Shown here: one piece after another, positions 35,349-45,016 of the stretch
How positions within the stretch are numbered: position 1 is the stretch's first letter
Layout: each line of letters opens with the position of its first letter
Assembly: GCA_947179325.1 (NCBI GenBank)
Contig: CAMXAU010000009.1
Location: 1-64,000, forward strand
From: an uncultured Bacteroidales bacterium
GTDB taxonomy: Bacteria > Bacteroidota > Bacteroidia > Bacteroidales > UBA932
Length of the DNA: 64,000 nucleotides
Direction: 5' to 3'
Made by a program: the position numbers and the translations under genes
The notes under the pieces: model-generated
What the model saw: only the letters and a program-made list of their open reading frames with translations
Databases searched by the model: none
Told to the model about the DNA's origin: nothing

Positions 35349-35801
35349 GTGGACACACAGAGTTACAAGACAGTATCACTGAAGGCCAGTGATATCAAGA
35401 AAGAGTGGGTGGTCATTGACGCTACCGACTTGGCTCTCGGCCGTCTTGCTTCAAGGGTTGCGCTTGTACTTCGCGGAAAGAACAAGCCAAGTTACACTCC
35501 TCACATGGACTGTGGCGACAACGTCATCGTCCTCAATGCAGACAAAGTGAAACTTACCGGAAAAAAGATGACTGACAGGGTGTACGTACGCCACACAGGA
35601 TATCCTGGTGGACAGCGTTTCACTACGCCAAAGGAGATTCTTGAAAAGAAGCCTACAGAGCTCGTCAGGATGGCAGTCAAGGGAATGCTCCCAAAGAACC
35701 GTCTCGGTGCAAAGCTTATCAACAACCTGTATCTTTATCAGGGTTCAGAGCATCCGCATGAGGCGCAGAAACCAAAAACAATCAAGTTAAACGAAATTTA
35801 A
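35349..35801 (+). CDS. rplM: 50S ribosomal protein L13
   Basis: 150 residues from GTG 35349, giving (V/M)[12 protein letters not shown], as L13 begins in other Bacteroidetes; the open frame extends further upstream (35175) only by chance through the promoter. Signature [24 protein letters not shown] and VKGMLPKN are present. Large-subunit protein, first gene of the rplM-rpsI-rpsB-tsf cluster, 4 bp before rpsI. Confidence 0.97.
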   Translation: MDTQSYKTVSLKASDIKKEWVVIDATDLALGRLASRVALVLRGKNKPSYTPHMDCGDNVIVLNADKVKLTGKKMTDRVYVRHTGYPGGQRFTTPKEILEKKPTELVRMAVKGMLPKNRLGAKLINNLYLYQGSEHPHEAQKPKTIKLNEI

Positions 35802-35805
35802 GCAG

Positions 35806-36195
35806 ATGAAAGCAGTAAACGCACTTGGAAGACGTAAATCAGCAGTCGCTCGCGTTTATGTCGTACCTGGAAAGGGCAACATTACAATCAACGGCCGTGA
35901 CCTCAATGACTATTTCAGGGAGGACACTCTCCGTTATATTGTAAACCAGCCTTTCGAAGTGACAGGTACGATTGCCCAGTTTGACATCAAGGCAAACCTC
36001 GACGGAGGTGGAATCAAAGGTCAGGCAGAGGCTCTCAGGCTTGGTATCTCCCGCGCTCTTTGCGAGGTTGACGCCGAGGCTTACCGCCCAGCCCTCAAGG
36101 CCGCAGGATTCCTTACCCGTGACGCCCGTGAGGTCGAGAGGAAGAAACCTGGTCAGCCTGGTGCACGTAGGCGCTTCCAGTTCAGCAAACGTTAG
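35806..36195 (+). CDS. rpsI: 30S ribosomal protein S9
   Basis: 129 residues. [24 protein letters not shown] at the N-terminus, [19 protein letters not shown] in the centre and the conserved basic tail ending RRRFQFSKR, which reaches the P-site tRNA. Directly follows rplM. Confidence 0.98.
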   Translation: MKAVNALGRRKSAVARVYVVPGKGNITINGRDLNDYFREDTLRYIVNQPFEVTGTIAQFDIKANLDGGGIKGQAEALRLGISRALCEVDAEAYRPALKAAGFLTRDAREVERKKPGQPGARRRFQFSKR

Positions 36196-36250
36196 TATTT
36201 GCAGACTGATTTACAACAAAGCACAGTCCGGTATGAAATCTCTGGACCTT

Positions 36251-36339
36251 TCTTCAGGATGTGAATCCTGGGAAGCTGCCTGAAGATTGCCGTGGCTGCG
36301 GAAAATCCGGGAGACTGGCAGAGACCACTGCTCCGGGAT
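36251..36339 (+). promoter_or_regulatory. Structured leader upstream of rpsB
   Basis: The 215-bp gap between rpsI and rpsB has no gene but several dyads. CAGGAT-GTGA-ATCCTG (36255-36270) is a 6-bp stem with a GNRA tetraloop. TCTTCAGG (36251-36258) can instead pair perfectly with CCTGAAGA (36279-36286), excluding the first stem. ATCCGGGAG (36305-36313) pairs with CTCCGGGAT (36331-36339) with one central mismatch. This could be an autoregulatory ribosomal-protein leader; I do not recognise a named family. Confidence 0.4.
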
Positions 36340-36410
36340 TGACGGAAAGAGCCCCATCAGGTATGGCAAAAGCCTGGCGGGAATTAAAAAACCAACAAAC
36401 AATTAAGAAA

Positions 36411-37241
36411 ATGCCAAGAACAAATTTCCAAGAATTGCTTGATGCAGGTGTTCATTTTGGACACTTGGCGAGAAAGTGGAACCCTAAGATGGCACCGTAC
36501 ATCTTCGACCAGAAGAACGGAATCCACATCATCGACCTGCATAAAAGTATAGTAAAGATTGATGAGGCTGCAGATGTACTCAAACAGTTTGCGCGTTCTG
36601 GCCGCAAGGTACTTTTTGTAGCTACAAAGAAACAGGCAAAGGAGATCGTTGCTGAGAAGGCAGGATCTGTAAACATGCCTTACGTGACAGAGAGATGGCC
36701 GGGCGGAATGCTTACAAACTTCCCGACTATCCGCAAGGCTGTCAAGAAGATGAATACCATCGACAAGATGATTGAGGATGGTACTTTCGATACTCTCGCA
36801 AAGCGTGAGCGTCTCCAGATTACCCGTCAGAGGGCAAAGCTCGAGAAGAACCTCGGCTCAATCAAGGACCTGAGCCGTCTTCCTTCAGCACTTTTCGTAG
36901 TGGACGTACAGAAAGAGATGAACGCCGTTAAAGAGGCTAACCGTCTCAACATACCGGTTATCGCTATGGTTGATACATGTTGCGATCCTACTCCGATTGA
37001 TTATGTGATTCCGGCAAACGATGATGCCGCAAAGTCTATCTCACACATCATGGATGTTCTTTGCGCTGCAATCAATGAGGGATTGAACGAAAGGAAGCTT
37101 GAGAAGGAAAAAGAGGCTCCTGAGCAGAATGACGCACAGGCTGGAAAGAAACTCCGTTCACGCAAAGGCGGCAAGCCGGCAGAGGCTGCAGCTGAGGAGG
37201 CTCCTAAGGCAGAGGCTGCTGTAGAGGCCAAGGCTGAGTAA
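36411..37241 (+). CDS. rpsB: 30S ribosomal protein S2
   Basis: 276 residues from ATG 36411 (MPRTNFQELLDAGVHFGH), the conserved S2 start; the frame is open to 36261 but the extra codons lie in the leader. Conserved RKWNPKMAPYIF, ERWPGGMLTNF and DTCCDPTPIDYVIPANDDA. The C-terminal 40 residues are an Ala/Glu/Lys-rich low-complexity tail (PAEAAAEEAPKAEAAVEAKAE), longer than in E. coli. 35 bp before tsf. Confidence 0.97.
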   Translation: MPRTNFQELLDAGVHFGHLARKWNPKMAPYIFDQKNGIHIIDLHKSIVKIDEAADVLKQFARSGRKVLFVATKKQAKEIVAEKAGSVNMPYVTERWPGGMLTNFPTIRKAVKKMNTIDKMIEDGTFDTLAKRERLQITRQRAKLEKNLGSIKDLSRLPSALFVVDVQKEMNAVKEANRLNIPVIAMVDTCCDPTPIDYVIPANDDAAKSISHIMDVLCAAINEGLNERKLEKEKEAPEQNDAQAGKKLRSRKGGKPAEAAAEEAPKAEAAVEAKAE

Positions 37242-37276
37242 TCCGGACGAAGTATTAACATTCAAAATCAAGAAAG

Positions 37277-38272
<996 letters not shown>

Positions 38273-38308
38273 TTACCGTTCCGGCTATCAGCCGTGCGGA
38301 CTTCATAG

Positions 38309-38341
38309 CAGGCCTGGCTTTTAGCCGGGCCTGTCTTGTTT
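38309..38341 (+). terminator. Intrinsic terminator after tsf
   Basis: CAGGCCTGGCT (38309-38319), TTT loop, AGCCGGGCCTG (38323-38333) with one G-U pair, then TCTTGTTTT. Confidence 0.9.
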
Positions 38342-38770
38342 TGCCCCATGAAGAAATATGGGCTCACCAGCAAAACCCTGTTCACCTGTAAAACCTTGTG
38401 TCTACGCGTATCTGTTGGAAAATCAGAATAGAAAGTATTTTAGTCTGTAAAAGTGCATGCCTAAATAGAAGTGCTGGAAAGGTTAAACGGGAAGTATTAG
38501 TGTCAATCATATCTCTGAGCAGTGCCTGAAGTACTCTGTCTTTGCGATGAATGATTCTGCAGAAGCGCTGGTGGATTTGCTGTTGATGGTGTTCAGTATA
38601 CTTGAGTAATCCTAAGGCAACAGCTCTAAGGGGGCATCAATAAGATACCCAACATTATGCAATCATAAATACAGGGAGTTTACTGGTATGTCAATAGTTC
38701 TCTATTGTCAGCAAATTCACAGGATTTCTTCGTATATTGCGCATAGGTGAATGAAAAATCATAATATTCT
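38342..38770. other. Gene-free stretch before the DUF6377 regulator
   Basis: About 430 bp with no credible ORF on either strand, no consensus promoter pair and lower GC than its surroundings. It may contain a decayed gene, but no family could be recognised. The -7 region of the regulator gene is not obvious. Confidence 0.5.
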
Positions 38771-40378
38771 ATGCGTATCTCTCATATTATTCTTTTTTTA
38801 ATCCCTGTTTTCCATTCTTGCTCTGCATTGCGGCATGACAAGGAGATTGAATCGGAACTTAAGGAACTTGACAGATGTATACAGGTAAGGAAACTGCTTG
38901 AAGAAGAAAAACTTGTGAGGATAAAGGGCTTGAAGGCATCTCTTGATGACAGGTCTTCTTCTCCTGAGTCAAGACTTTCAACGGTTGGCAGGCTTACACA
39001 TGAATATAATACGTACTGCTTTGATTCACTGGTCTTCTGGCTTGAACGGCAGATAGCTCTTGCTGATGAACTTGCAAACAGGAATACTGCCAGCATGGCG
39101 CGGATAAGGCTGGCAAGTGCCTTGGCAAGCGGAGGATATTATCTGGAATCAAATGAAGTGTTTTCCAAGATAGACACATCCGGTTTTACCAATGAACTTT
39201 ATCGGGAATATTGGCATGCCATGTACATATTTGCAGATAATCTGGAAGAGAATTCAGAGCCGTTGTGCAGCTACAGGCTTGTCGGCAGCCGCAGCGGCTA
39301 TCTGGAGAAATCCCTTCTGTATGGAGACCCGGGGTCTTCGCTATGGAAATTCTACAGGATGCGCCTCTATATGCTTAACCACAGCTACGCCAAGGCAGAC
39401 AAGGCAGCTGATGAACTGCTTGCCTTCTTTCCGAAAGGCTCAGGAGACTATGCATTTACTGCATCATATAAGTCGGTAATCTGTGACTCCCTTCATCGTG
39501 ACAGAGACCGTCTCATATGGCTGATAAGGTCGGCGCAGTCAGATATGCTTTGTCTAAACAAGAACTATTCTGCCCTGACTATGGTGGCATCAGACCTTGC
39601 CGTGAAAGATCCGGCGAGGGCATTCAGATATATATCAATGTCGCTTGATGACGGGCTCGCATTCAGCGGAATACTGCGTCCATGGCAGATTTCCCGTCTT
39701 CTTCCTGACATACAGGCGGCATTTATGCAGAAAGAACTTGGTGTAAAGAGGCAGATACATCTCCTTAACATAATCTTCATTGCACTCATCATCATCCTTG
39801 CTGTCTCACTCTATATAATATATTGCTATTACAGGTCACTTTCAAGAATGAGAACAGAACTTATGGAGGCCAATAATGTACGTGAGCAGTATATTGCGCA
39901 GTTCCTGGTGCGTCAGTCTGACTGGATTGACAGGCTGAAGTCATTCCAGCTGTCAATAATAAAGAAAATCCGTTTCGGCAAGACAGATGAAGTTGTAAGG
40001 GAGCTCAGCATGTCCGATGATGTGGACCGGGAGATAAAGATATTCCATGAGGATTTCGACAATACATTTCTTGCTCTCTTCCCAACGTTCATCGATGAAT
40101 TCAACGAACTTCTGAAAGAAGATGCCAGGATAATCCCTCCAGCTTCCGGAAATGGCGGCAAGGCAATGAATACAGAACTGCGCATCTATGCACTTGTCCG
40201 TCTTGGAATAGATGATTCCAATGAAATAGCCCGTCTCCTCAAGTATTCTGTCCGTACCATATATAATTACAAGGTGAAGATATTGAATTCGGCAAAAGTG
40301 GACAGGGAAATCTTTGAAAAAGCAGTGAAGAATATCGGGAAAAGGCAGAATGCACAAGGAAACCATAGTACTTTTTAA
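38771..40378 (+). CDS. Membrane-anchored DUF6377-family transcriptional regulator (SusR-like architecture)
   Basis: 535 residues. N-terminal signal or lipoprotein-like start (FHSCSALRH, Cys about 17), then ELKELDRCIQVRKLLEEEKLVRI, the coiled start typical of DUF6377 proteins, a helical TPR-like periplasmic region to about 325, one membrane helix at about 328-350 (IIFIALIIILAVSLYIIYCYY), a cytoplasmic linker, and a C-terminal helix-turn-helix at about 470-515 (LGIDDSNEIARLLKYSVRTIYNYKVKI). This layout senses a periplasmic ligand and acts on DNA without phosphotransfer. It directly precedes the SusC/SusD pair of PUL 2 in the same direction and is the likely activator of that locus. Confidence 0.85.
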   Translation: MRISHIILFLIPVFHSCSALRHDKEIESELKELDRCIQVRKLLEEEKLVRIKGLKASLDDRSSSPESRLSTVGRLTHEYNTYCFDSLVFWLERQIALADELANRNTASMARIRLASALASGGYYLESNEVFSKIDTSGFTNELYREYWHAMYIFADNLEENSEPLCSYRLVGSRSGYLEKSLLYGDPGSSLWKFYRMRLYMLNHSYAKADKAADELLAFFPKGSGDYAFTASYKSVICDSLHRDRDRLIWLIRSAQSDMLCLNKNYSALTMVASDLAVKDPARAFRYISMSLDDGLAFSGILRPWQISRLLPDIQAAFMQKELGVKRQIHLLNIIFIALIIILAVSLYIIYCYYRSLSRMRTELMEANNVREQYIAQFLVRQSDWIDRLKSFQLSIIKKIRFGKTDEVVRELSMSDDVDREIKIFHEDFDNTFLALFPTFIDEFNELLKEDARIIPPASGNGGKAMNTELRIYALVRLGIDDSNEIARLLKYSVRTIYNYKVKILNSAKVDREIFEKAVKNIGKRQNAQGNHSTF

Positions 40379-40429
40379 ATTGCCTGATGATTCTGTATGT
40401 GCTTGATAGCTAATTTTGTAACTTGAAGG

Positions 40430-40457
40430 GAGTGCCTGAATTTGGGTACTCTTTATT
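40430..40457 (+). terminator. Probable terminator of the DUF6377 gene
   Basis: GAGTGCC (40430-40436) pairs with GGTACTC (40445-40451) with one G-U pair, 8-nt loop, followed by TTTATT. Short but well placed between the regulator and susC. Confidence 0.5.
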
Positions 40458-40488
40458 CTGCATTTCACGAATCTGGCTTCCCATAGGG

Positions 40489-40496
40489 TAAATTTG
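40489..40496 (+). promoter_or_regulatory. -7 box of the PUL 2 susC promoter
   Basis: TAAATTTG matches TAnnTTTG and lies 21 bp before the ATG at 40518. No TTTG is found 19-20 bp upstream, consistent with activator dependence. Confidence 0.45.
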
Positions 40497-40517
40497 AAGA
40501 AACTAACCACACTGATT

Positions 40518-43500
40518 ATGCGTAACAAATTTATCCCATTGTCGGCATTGTTGCTGTTTATGGCAATTATGTCTTTTGCCCAATCCCAGTCACGTCAGAT
40601 TGCAGGGAAAGTCACAGATTCCGATGGGCAGCCTGTCGCAGGTGCAGATGTACTTGTCGCTGGTACAACAAACGGTACATCTACGGACCATGATGGAAAC
40701 TTTGTCATCAATGCTTCCTCTGATGATGTTCTCCGCTTTGCTTTTCTCGGCTTTGTCGAGCAGTCCATAAAGGTGGGAAGCCGGAGCGTCATAAATGTAA
40801 CCCTTGCAGAGGACTCGCAAGTCCTGGACGATGTCCTGGTAATCGGCTACGGCACCATTAAAAAGAGCAGCAGCACCGGTTCACAGGCATCTGTTTCTGA
40901 CAAGTCTTTTGCTGAGCAGAAAGTGACACGTATAGACCAGGCCCTGCAGGGGCGTGCCACAGGTGTGCAGGTCTCAAATACAGGAGGCGCACCGGGCGCG
41001 GAGGTCCGCATACGTATACGTGGAGCGAACTCAATTCTTGGAGACAACAGTCCGCTGTTTGTGATTGACGGCTTTGTCGGTGCCGATTTCAATGACATAA
41101 ACCCGAATGACATCCTTTCAATGGAAGTCCTCAAGGATGCCGCTTCTACAGCCATCTATGGCTCAAGGGGTGCAAACGGAGTCATACTTGTGACCACAAA
41201 GAACGGTGAAAGGAATGAAAAACTGAGCCTTTCATATTCAGGCAGTTTCTCCGTATCCAATGTACTGAAGAAATTTGACCTTCTGGATGCCGGGCAGTTT
41301 GCCGAGGTCTACAATGAGTTCAAGGAAGCTACAGGCTCATCTGCACGGTACACAATGGATGATTTTGCAAGAAACGGAGGATTCAACTATTGGGATGCTG
41401 CATTCCGTACGGCCATAGGCCATCAGCACCAGCTGAGCCTTGCTGGTGGAAGCCGGAAATCGCAATATCGTGTTTCAGCGAACTATCTCATGAACCAGGG
41501 GATAATCAGGCCGTCAGAATATGAAAGGATGTCTGTACGGGCCAATGTTAATTCCAATGTCAATGACAGGCTTTCCGTGAGATTCTTCGGCTCCGGTGTC
41601 CTGTCAAGGGGCTCCCGCACAGCAGGTGACTATTCCGGGGCTAACGGAGTTCTCACACAGGTGCTTGGCTGGGCTCCGGTGACTGATCCGTACACAGAGG
41701 ACGGAGGCTATGTCTACAATGACCAGTATGGCTCGCTTAAGAGTAATCCGCTTGCAATGATATATGATTCCGAGAGCAAGAATGAACGTCTCAATGTGAA
41801 TGTCCTCGGAGGTATTGCCTATAAGGTTATAGACGGGCTTAAAGTTGATTTCCAGGCGGCAGGCTCCATGACGAGCCGTATCAGCAAGAGCTGGAGCGGG
41901 GACTATATAAGCAATGGACGGCCTGGGGCAGGCAAGAGCACGAACCGCGCCTCTACAATGCAGACCACGACACAGGTTTCATATGACAACACATTCGGAA
42001 AGCATTATGTCAGCGCAGTGGCCGCCTTCGAGACCCAGAGCTACAGATATGAGAATCTGGATGCAACCGCGACAAATCTTCTGTTCGCGTATCTGAAATA
42101 CGACAATCTCTCCCAGGCTGAGAGCAATACGGTCTCATCCGGATACAGCATGTGGTCGCTGCTTTCATATCTCGGACGTGTAAATTATTCTTACGACAGC
42201 AGATATCTTGTCTCGCTCTCTGTAAGGCGTGACGGCTCGTCGAAATTTGCAGAAGGGAACAGATACTCTACATTCCCTGCCGTGGCAGTTGCATGGAATG
42301 CACATAATGAGAGTTTTGTCAAGTCTCTCGGTGTGTTCAGCAACCTTAAGCTGCGCCTGAGCTGGGGACTTACAGGAAGCCAGGCCATTTCTCCTTATGC
42401 AACCCTTTCCGGCTATAATACAAGCGGACAGCAGTACTCTTTCTCAAATGGTGAACAGACTGCCGGTATCAATATCGCCAATCCAGGCAATCCGGCTCTC
42501 CGCTGGGAGACAACAGAGCAGAAGGACCTTGGACTGGAGCTGGGCTTTTTCAAAGGAAGGCTTAATCTGGAGATGGACCTTTACCGCAAGGATACAAGGG
42601 ACCTGCTCATGAACAAGTCAATTGCGGACTATCAGGGAGGAGGGACAATAACGTCCAATATCGGCTCTATAAGGAACAGCGGCATTGAACTGAGTGTCAG
42701 CGGAGACATCATCTCGACAAGAAATACGGTGTGGAACAGCGCATTTAATTTCTCGTCTGTGAAGAATGTGGTGATGGACCTCGGGGAGGAGGAATACATT
42801 ACAAGCTACTCCGATTTCTCCGGCTCCCAGGAGAATATCCCTGAATTTATCTATAAGGTAGGTGAGCCTTTGGGAGCAATCTATGGACTGAAATACCTCG
42901 GTCCATGGCAGGAGAGCGAAGCCGCAGAGGCTGCAAAGTACGGAATGGTGCCTGGTGACGCAAAATATGAAGACCTCAATGGCAACTTCCAGTACGATGG
43001 TGGTGATGCGCAGATAATCGGCTACGGTATGCCTCGCTATTCAATAGGTTGGAACAATACCGTTACCTGGAAGAATTTCACATTCAATGCCTTCTTTCAG
43101 GGGGTATTCGGGGTTGACAAGCTGAACTACACGAGGATGATGTATCTCAAGGGAACCAATGACTACCGTGCCCCGACGTCGGCTGAGGTGTATGACAGAT
43201 ACATCCCTGGTGTCCAGGAGGATGCATGGATACCGGCATATAGCCCTACAAGCAGATGGTTTGCACAGTCATCCATGTTCCTTGAAAATGGAAGCTACGT
43301 GCGTCTCAAGAATTTGAGTGTCTCCTATGCTTTCAAGGTGAAGAGGGTCGGGGATTTCTCTGTGTCATTGAATGCGACAAACCTTTTCACGATAACAGGA
43401 TACAAGGGAATAGACCCGGAGGCAAGCAATGTCGGTGGCGGAAGTTCAGATATCCGTCAGAGTGTCGACTATGCGGCCTATCCGAATTCAAGGACATTTA

Positions 43501-43526
43501 CTGTCGGACTTAATGTGACATTCTGA
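40518..43526 (+). CDS. SusC/RagA-family TonB-dependent outer-membrane transporter (PUL 2)
   Basis: 1002 residues from ATG 40518 (MRNKFIPLSALLLFMAIMSFAQ, a normal signal peptide). An in-frame TTG at 40494 would overlap the -7 box and was rejected. Carboxypeptidase-regulatory-like domain (IAGKVTDSDGQPVAGADV), TonB-box-like DDVLVIGYGTIKKSS, plug with FVIDGFVGADFNDINPNDI and DAASTAIYGSRGANGVILV, then the barrel ending FTVGLNVTF. It imports the PUL 2 glycan with the SusD that follows 23 bp later. It is diverged from the PUL 1 copy along the entire barrel. Confidence 0.97.
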   Translation: MRNKFIPLSALLLFMAIMSFAQSQSRQIAGKVTDSDGQPVAGADVLVAGTTNGTSTDHDGNFVINASSDDVLRFAFLGFVEQSIKVGSRSVINVTLAEDSQVLDDVLVIGYGTIKKSSSTGSQASVSDKSFAEQKVTRIDQALQGRATGVQVSNTGGAPGAEVRIRIRGANSILGDNSPLFVIDGFVGADFNDINPNDILSMEVLKDAASTAIYGSRGANGVILVTTKNGERNEKLSLSYSGSFSVSNVLKKFDLLDAGQFAEVYNEFKEATGSSARYTMDDFARNGGFNYWDAAFRTAIGHQHQLSLAGGSRKSQYRVSANYLMNQGIIRPSEYERMSVRANVNSNVNDRLSVRFFGSGVLSRGSRTAGDYSGANGVLTQVLGWAPVTDPYTEDGGYVYNDQYGSLKSNPLAMIYDSESKNERLNVNVLGGIAYKVIDGLKVDFQAAGSMTSRISKSWSGDYISNGRPGAGKSTNRASTMQTTTQVSYDNTFGKHYVSAVAAFETQSYRYENLDATATNLLFAYLKYDNLSQAESNTVSSGYSMWSLLSYLGRVNYSYDSRYLVSLSVRRDGSSKFAEGNRYSTFPAVAVAWNAHNESFVKSLGVFSNLKLRLSWGLTGSQAISPYATLSGYNTSGQQYSFSNGEQTAGINIANPGNPALRWETTEQKDLGLELGFFKGRLNLEMDLYRKDTRDLLMNKSIADYQGGGTITSNIGSIRNSGIELSVSGDIISTRNTVWNSAFNFSSVKNVVMDLGEEEYITSYSDFSGSQENIPEFIYKVGEPLGAIYGLKYLGPWQESEAAEAAKYGMVPGDAKYEDLNGNFQYDGGDAQIIGYGMPRYSIGWNNTVTWKNFTFNAFFQGVFGVDKLNYTRMMYLKGTNDYRAPTSAEVYDRYIPGVQEDAWIPAYSPTSRWFAQSSMFLENGSYVRLKNLSVSYAFKVKRVGDFSVSLNATNLFTITGYKGIDPEASNVGGGSSDIRQSVDYAAYPNSRTFTVGLNVTF

Positions 43527-43549
43527 AATTTAAAGGTTTAAAAATCCAA

Positions 43550-44992
43550 ATGAATATGAAGAAGATATTATATCTGATATGCACAGCAGCTCTTTCTGTA
43601 ATCGCAGGATGCTCGGATTTCCTTACAGAGAAGACTGATGGACAGATTTTCAGCAATGCGCTGGAAACGGAGGCAGGCCTGGAGGCCGCCCTTACTGGCA
43701 CTTACAAGAAATGGTCACAGCCATGGTCGTGCGGTTTCCAGCACACATGGCCGCTTGAAGTCACCATGGGAGGGGAGGATATCACCTCAAATGCACCATC
43801 TACAAATTGCGTTGAGCTTGATACTTATGCCGCAACGAATACAAATTCATCTGTACCGAATGTGTACAGGTCATGCTATCAGAGCATAATCAATGCAAGC
43901 AGTGTCATTGAGGCGGCTCTCAAGTTCCCTGATCCAGGCGACAAGGTCAAGAATATCCTTGCCGAGGCATATTTCATAAGGGCATATGACTATTTCTGGC
44001 TTGGCAGAATGCATAAGGCTGTGCCTCTCATTCTCTCGGGGACATATAATGAGGAGGACGCCATGATGCCAGTAACAGGTACTGAAGGCATTTATGCGCA
44101 GATTGAATCTGACCTTGAACAGGCAATAGCTCTGCTTCCCGACCAGAAGCGCAACGGTGAGCCAGGAAGACCGAACAAGGGGACTGCCTACGCCTTGCGT
44201 GCGGAAGTTTGGCTTATGGAGGCCGGTTTCCCTCTCAACCGTGGAGACGAGGCTTACCGCAAGGCGGCAGCGGATGCAAGGGAAGTTCTTGACAACCGTT
44301 CTAAGTACGGATTTGACTTTGAGGAGTCATATGAGACTCTTTTTACGCATAGCGTTGAGCGTTTCAATGGCGGTGTAAACAAGGAAAGTGTATTTGTGAT
44401 GACTTCAGACAATGCAAACTGGATGTACGGGACAGCCCCTGGCCCATCCGACCTTGGAGGATGGGGATATATCTTTGCAGAGACAAATTTCTATAAGGAG
44501 TTCCCTGGCGGGATAAGGAAAGAATATACGTTTGACGAAAGCTTTGATTTTGAGCACAGCAATGAGGGAAAGCCTATATACAGGAAATTGAGCGTGGATG
44601 ACGGATATACCATGGGAGGTACGAGCGTCGCAATCAACTATCTCCGCTTCTCGCAGACGGCATTGACATATGCTGAGGCAAAAGCCAGGACTGACGGGCC
44701 GGATGACCTGGCATACGCTTGTGTGAATACTATCCGCAGGCGTGCCGGACTGGATGAGTATTCAGGTCTGGACAGGGATGATTTCGTAAAGAAATGTGTT
44801 GAAGAGCGTAAATGGGAATTTGCAGCCGAGGGTGTCAGGTGGTGGGATGTGATACGTCTCGACCTGATCCAGGAGGCTATCGCATGCAGGGCATCGAATG
44901 AACTTCCGGTAAATGGGGCGAAATCCTCAGATAACTATTTCCTGCCTTTGCCGAATACAGATGAAATCCTGAATCCTAACATAAATAAGTAA
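43550..44992 (+). CDS. SusD/RagB-family glycan-binding lipoprotein (PUL 2)
   Basis: 480 residues. Lipobox VIAGC, Cys about 21, then SDFLTEKTDGQIFSNALETEAGLEAALTG, a TPR-like core (LAEAYFIRAYDYFWLGRMHKAVPLI) and a C-terminal region with YAEAKARTDGPDD, NTIRRRAGLDEY, RKWEFAAEGVRWWDVIRLDL and FLPLPNTDEILNPNI. Surface lid for the preceding SusC. Shorter than the PUL 1 SusD. Confidence 0.96.
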   Translation: MNMKKILYLICTAALSVIAGCSDFLTEKTDGQIFSNALETEAGLEAALTGTYKKWSQPWSCGFQHTWPLEVTMGGEDITSNAPSTNCVELDTYAATNTNSSVPNVYRSCYQSIINASSVIEAALKFPDPGDKVKNILAEAYFIRAYDYFWLGRMHKAVPLILSGTYNEEDAMMPVTGTEGIYAQIESDLEQAIALLPDQKRNGEPGRPNKGTAYALRAEVWLMEAGFPLNRGDEAYRKAAADAREVLDNRSKYGFDFEESYETLFTHSVERFNGGVNKESVFVMTSDNANWMYGTAPGPSDLGGWGYIFAETNFYKEFPGGIRKEYTFDESFDFEHSNEGKPIYRKLSVDDGYTMGGTSVAINYLRFSQTALTYAEAKARTDGPDDLAYACVNTIRRRAGLDEYSGLDRDDFVKKCVEERKWEFAAEGVRWWDVIRLDLIQEAIACRASNELPVNGAKSSDNYFLPLPNTDEILNPNINK

Positions 44993-45016
44993 ACTCCTGC
45001 ATAAAATCAGATACAG

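Noticed and set aside
36261..36410. Upstream extension of rpsB
   Set aside because: The added residues have no S2 similarity and cover the structured leader; ATG 36411 matches the family start.
40494..40517. TTG start for the PUL 2 SusC
   Set aside because: It overlaps a TAAATTTG -7 box, and the ATG at 40518 gives a complete signal peptide.
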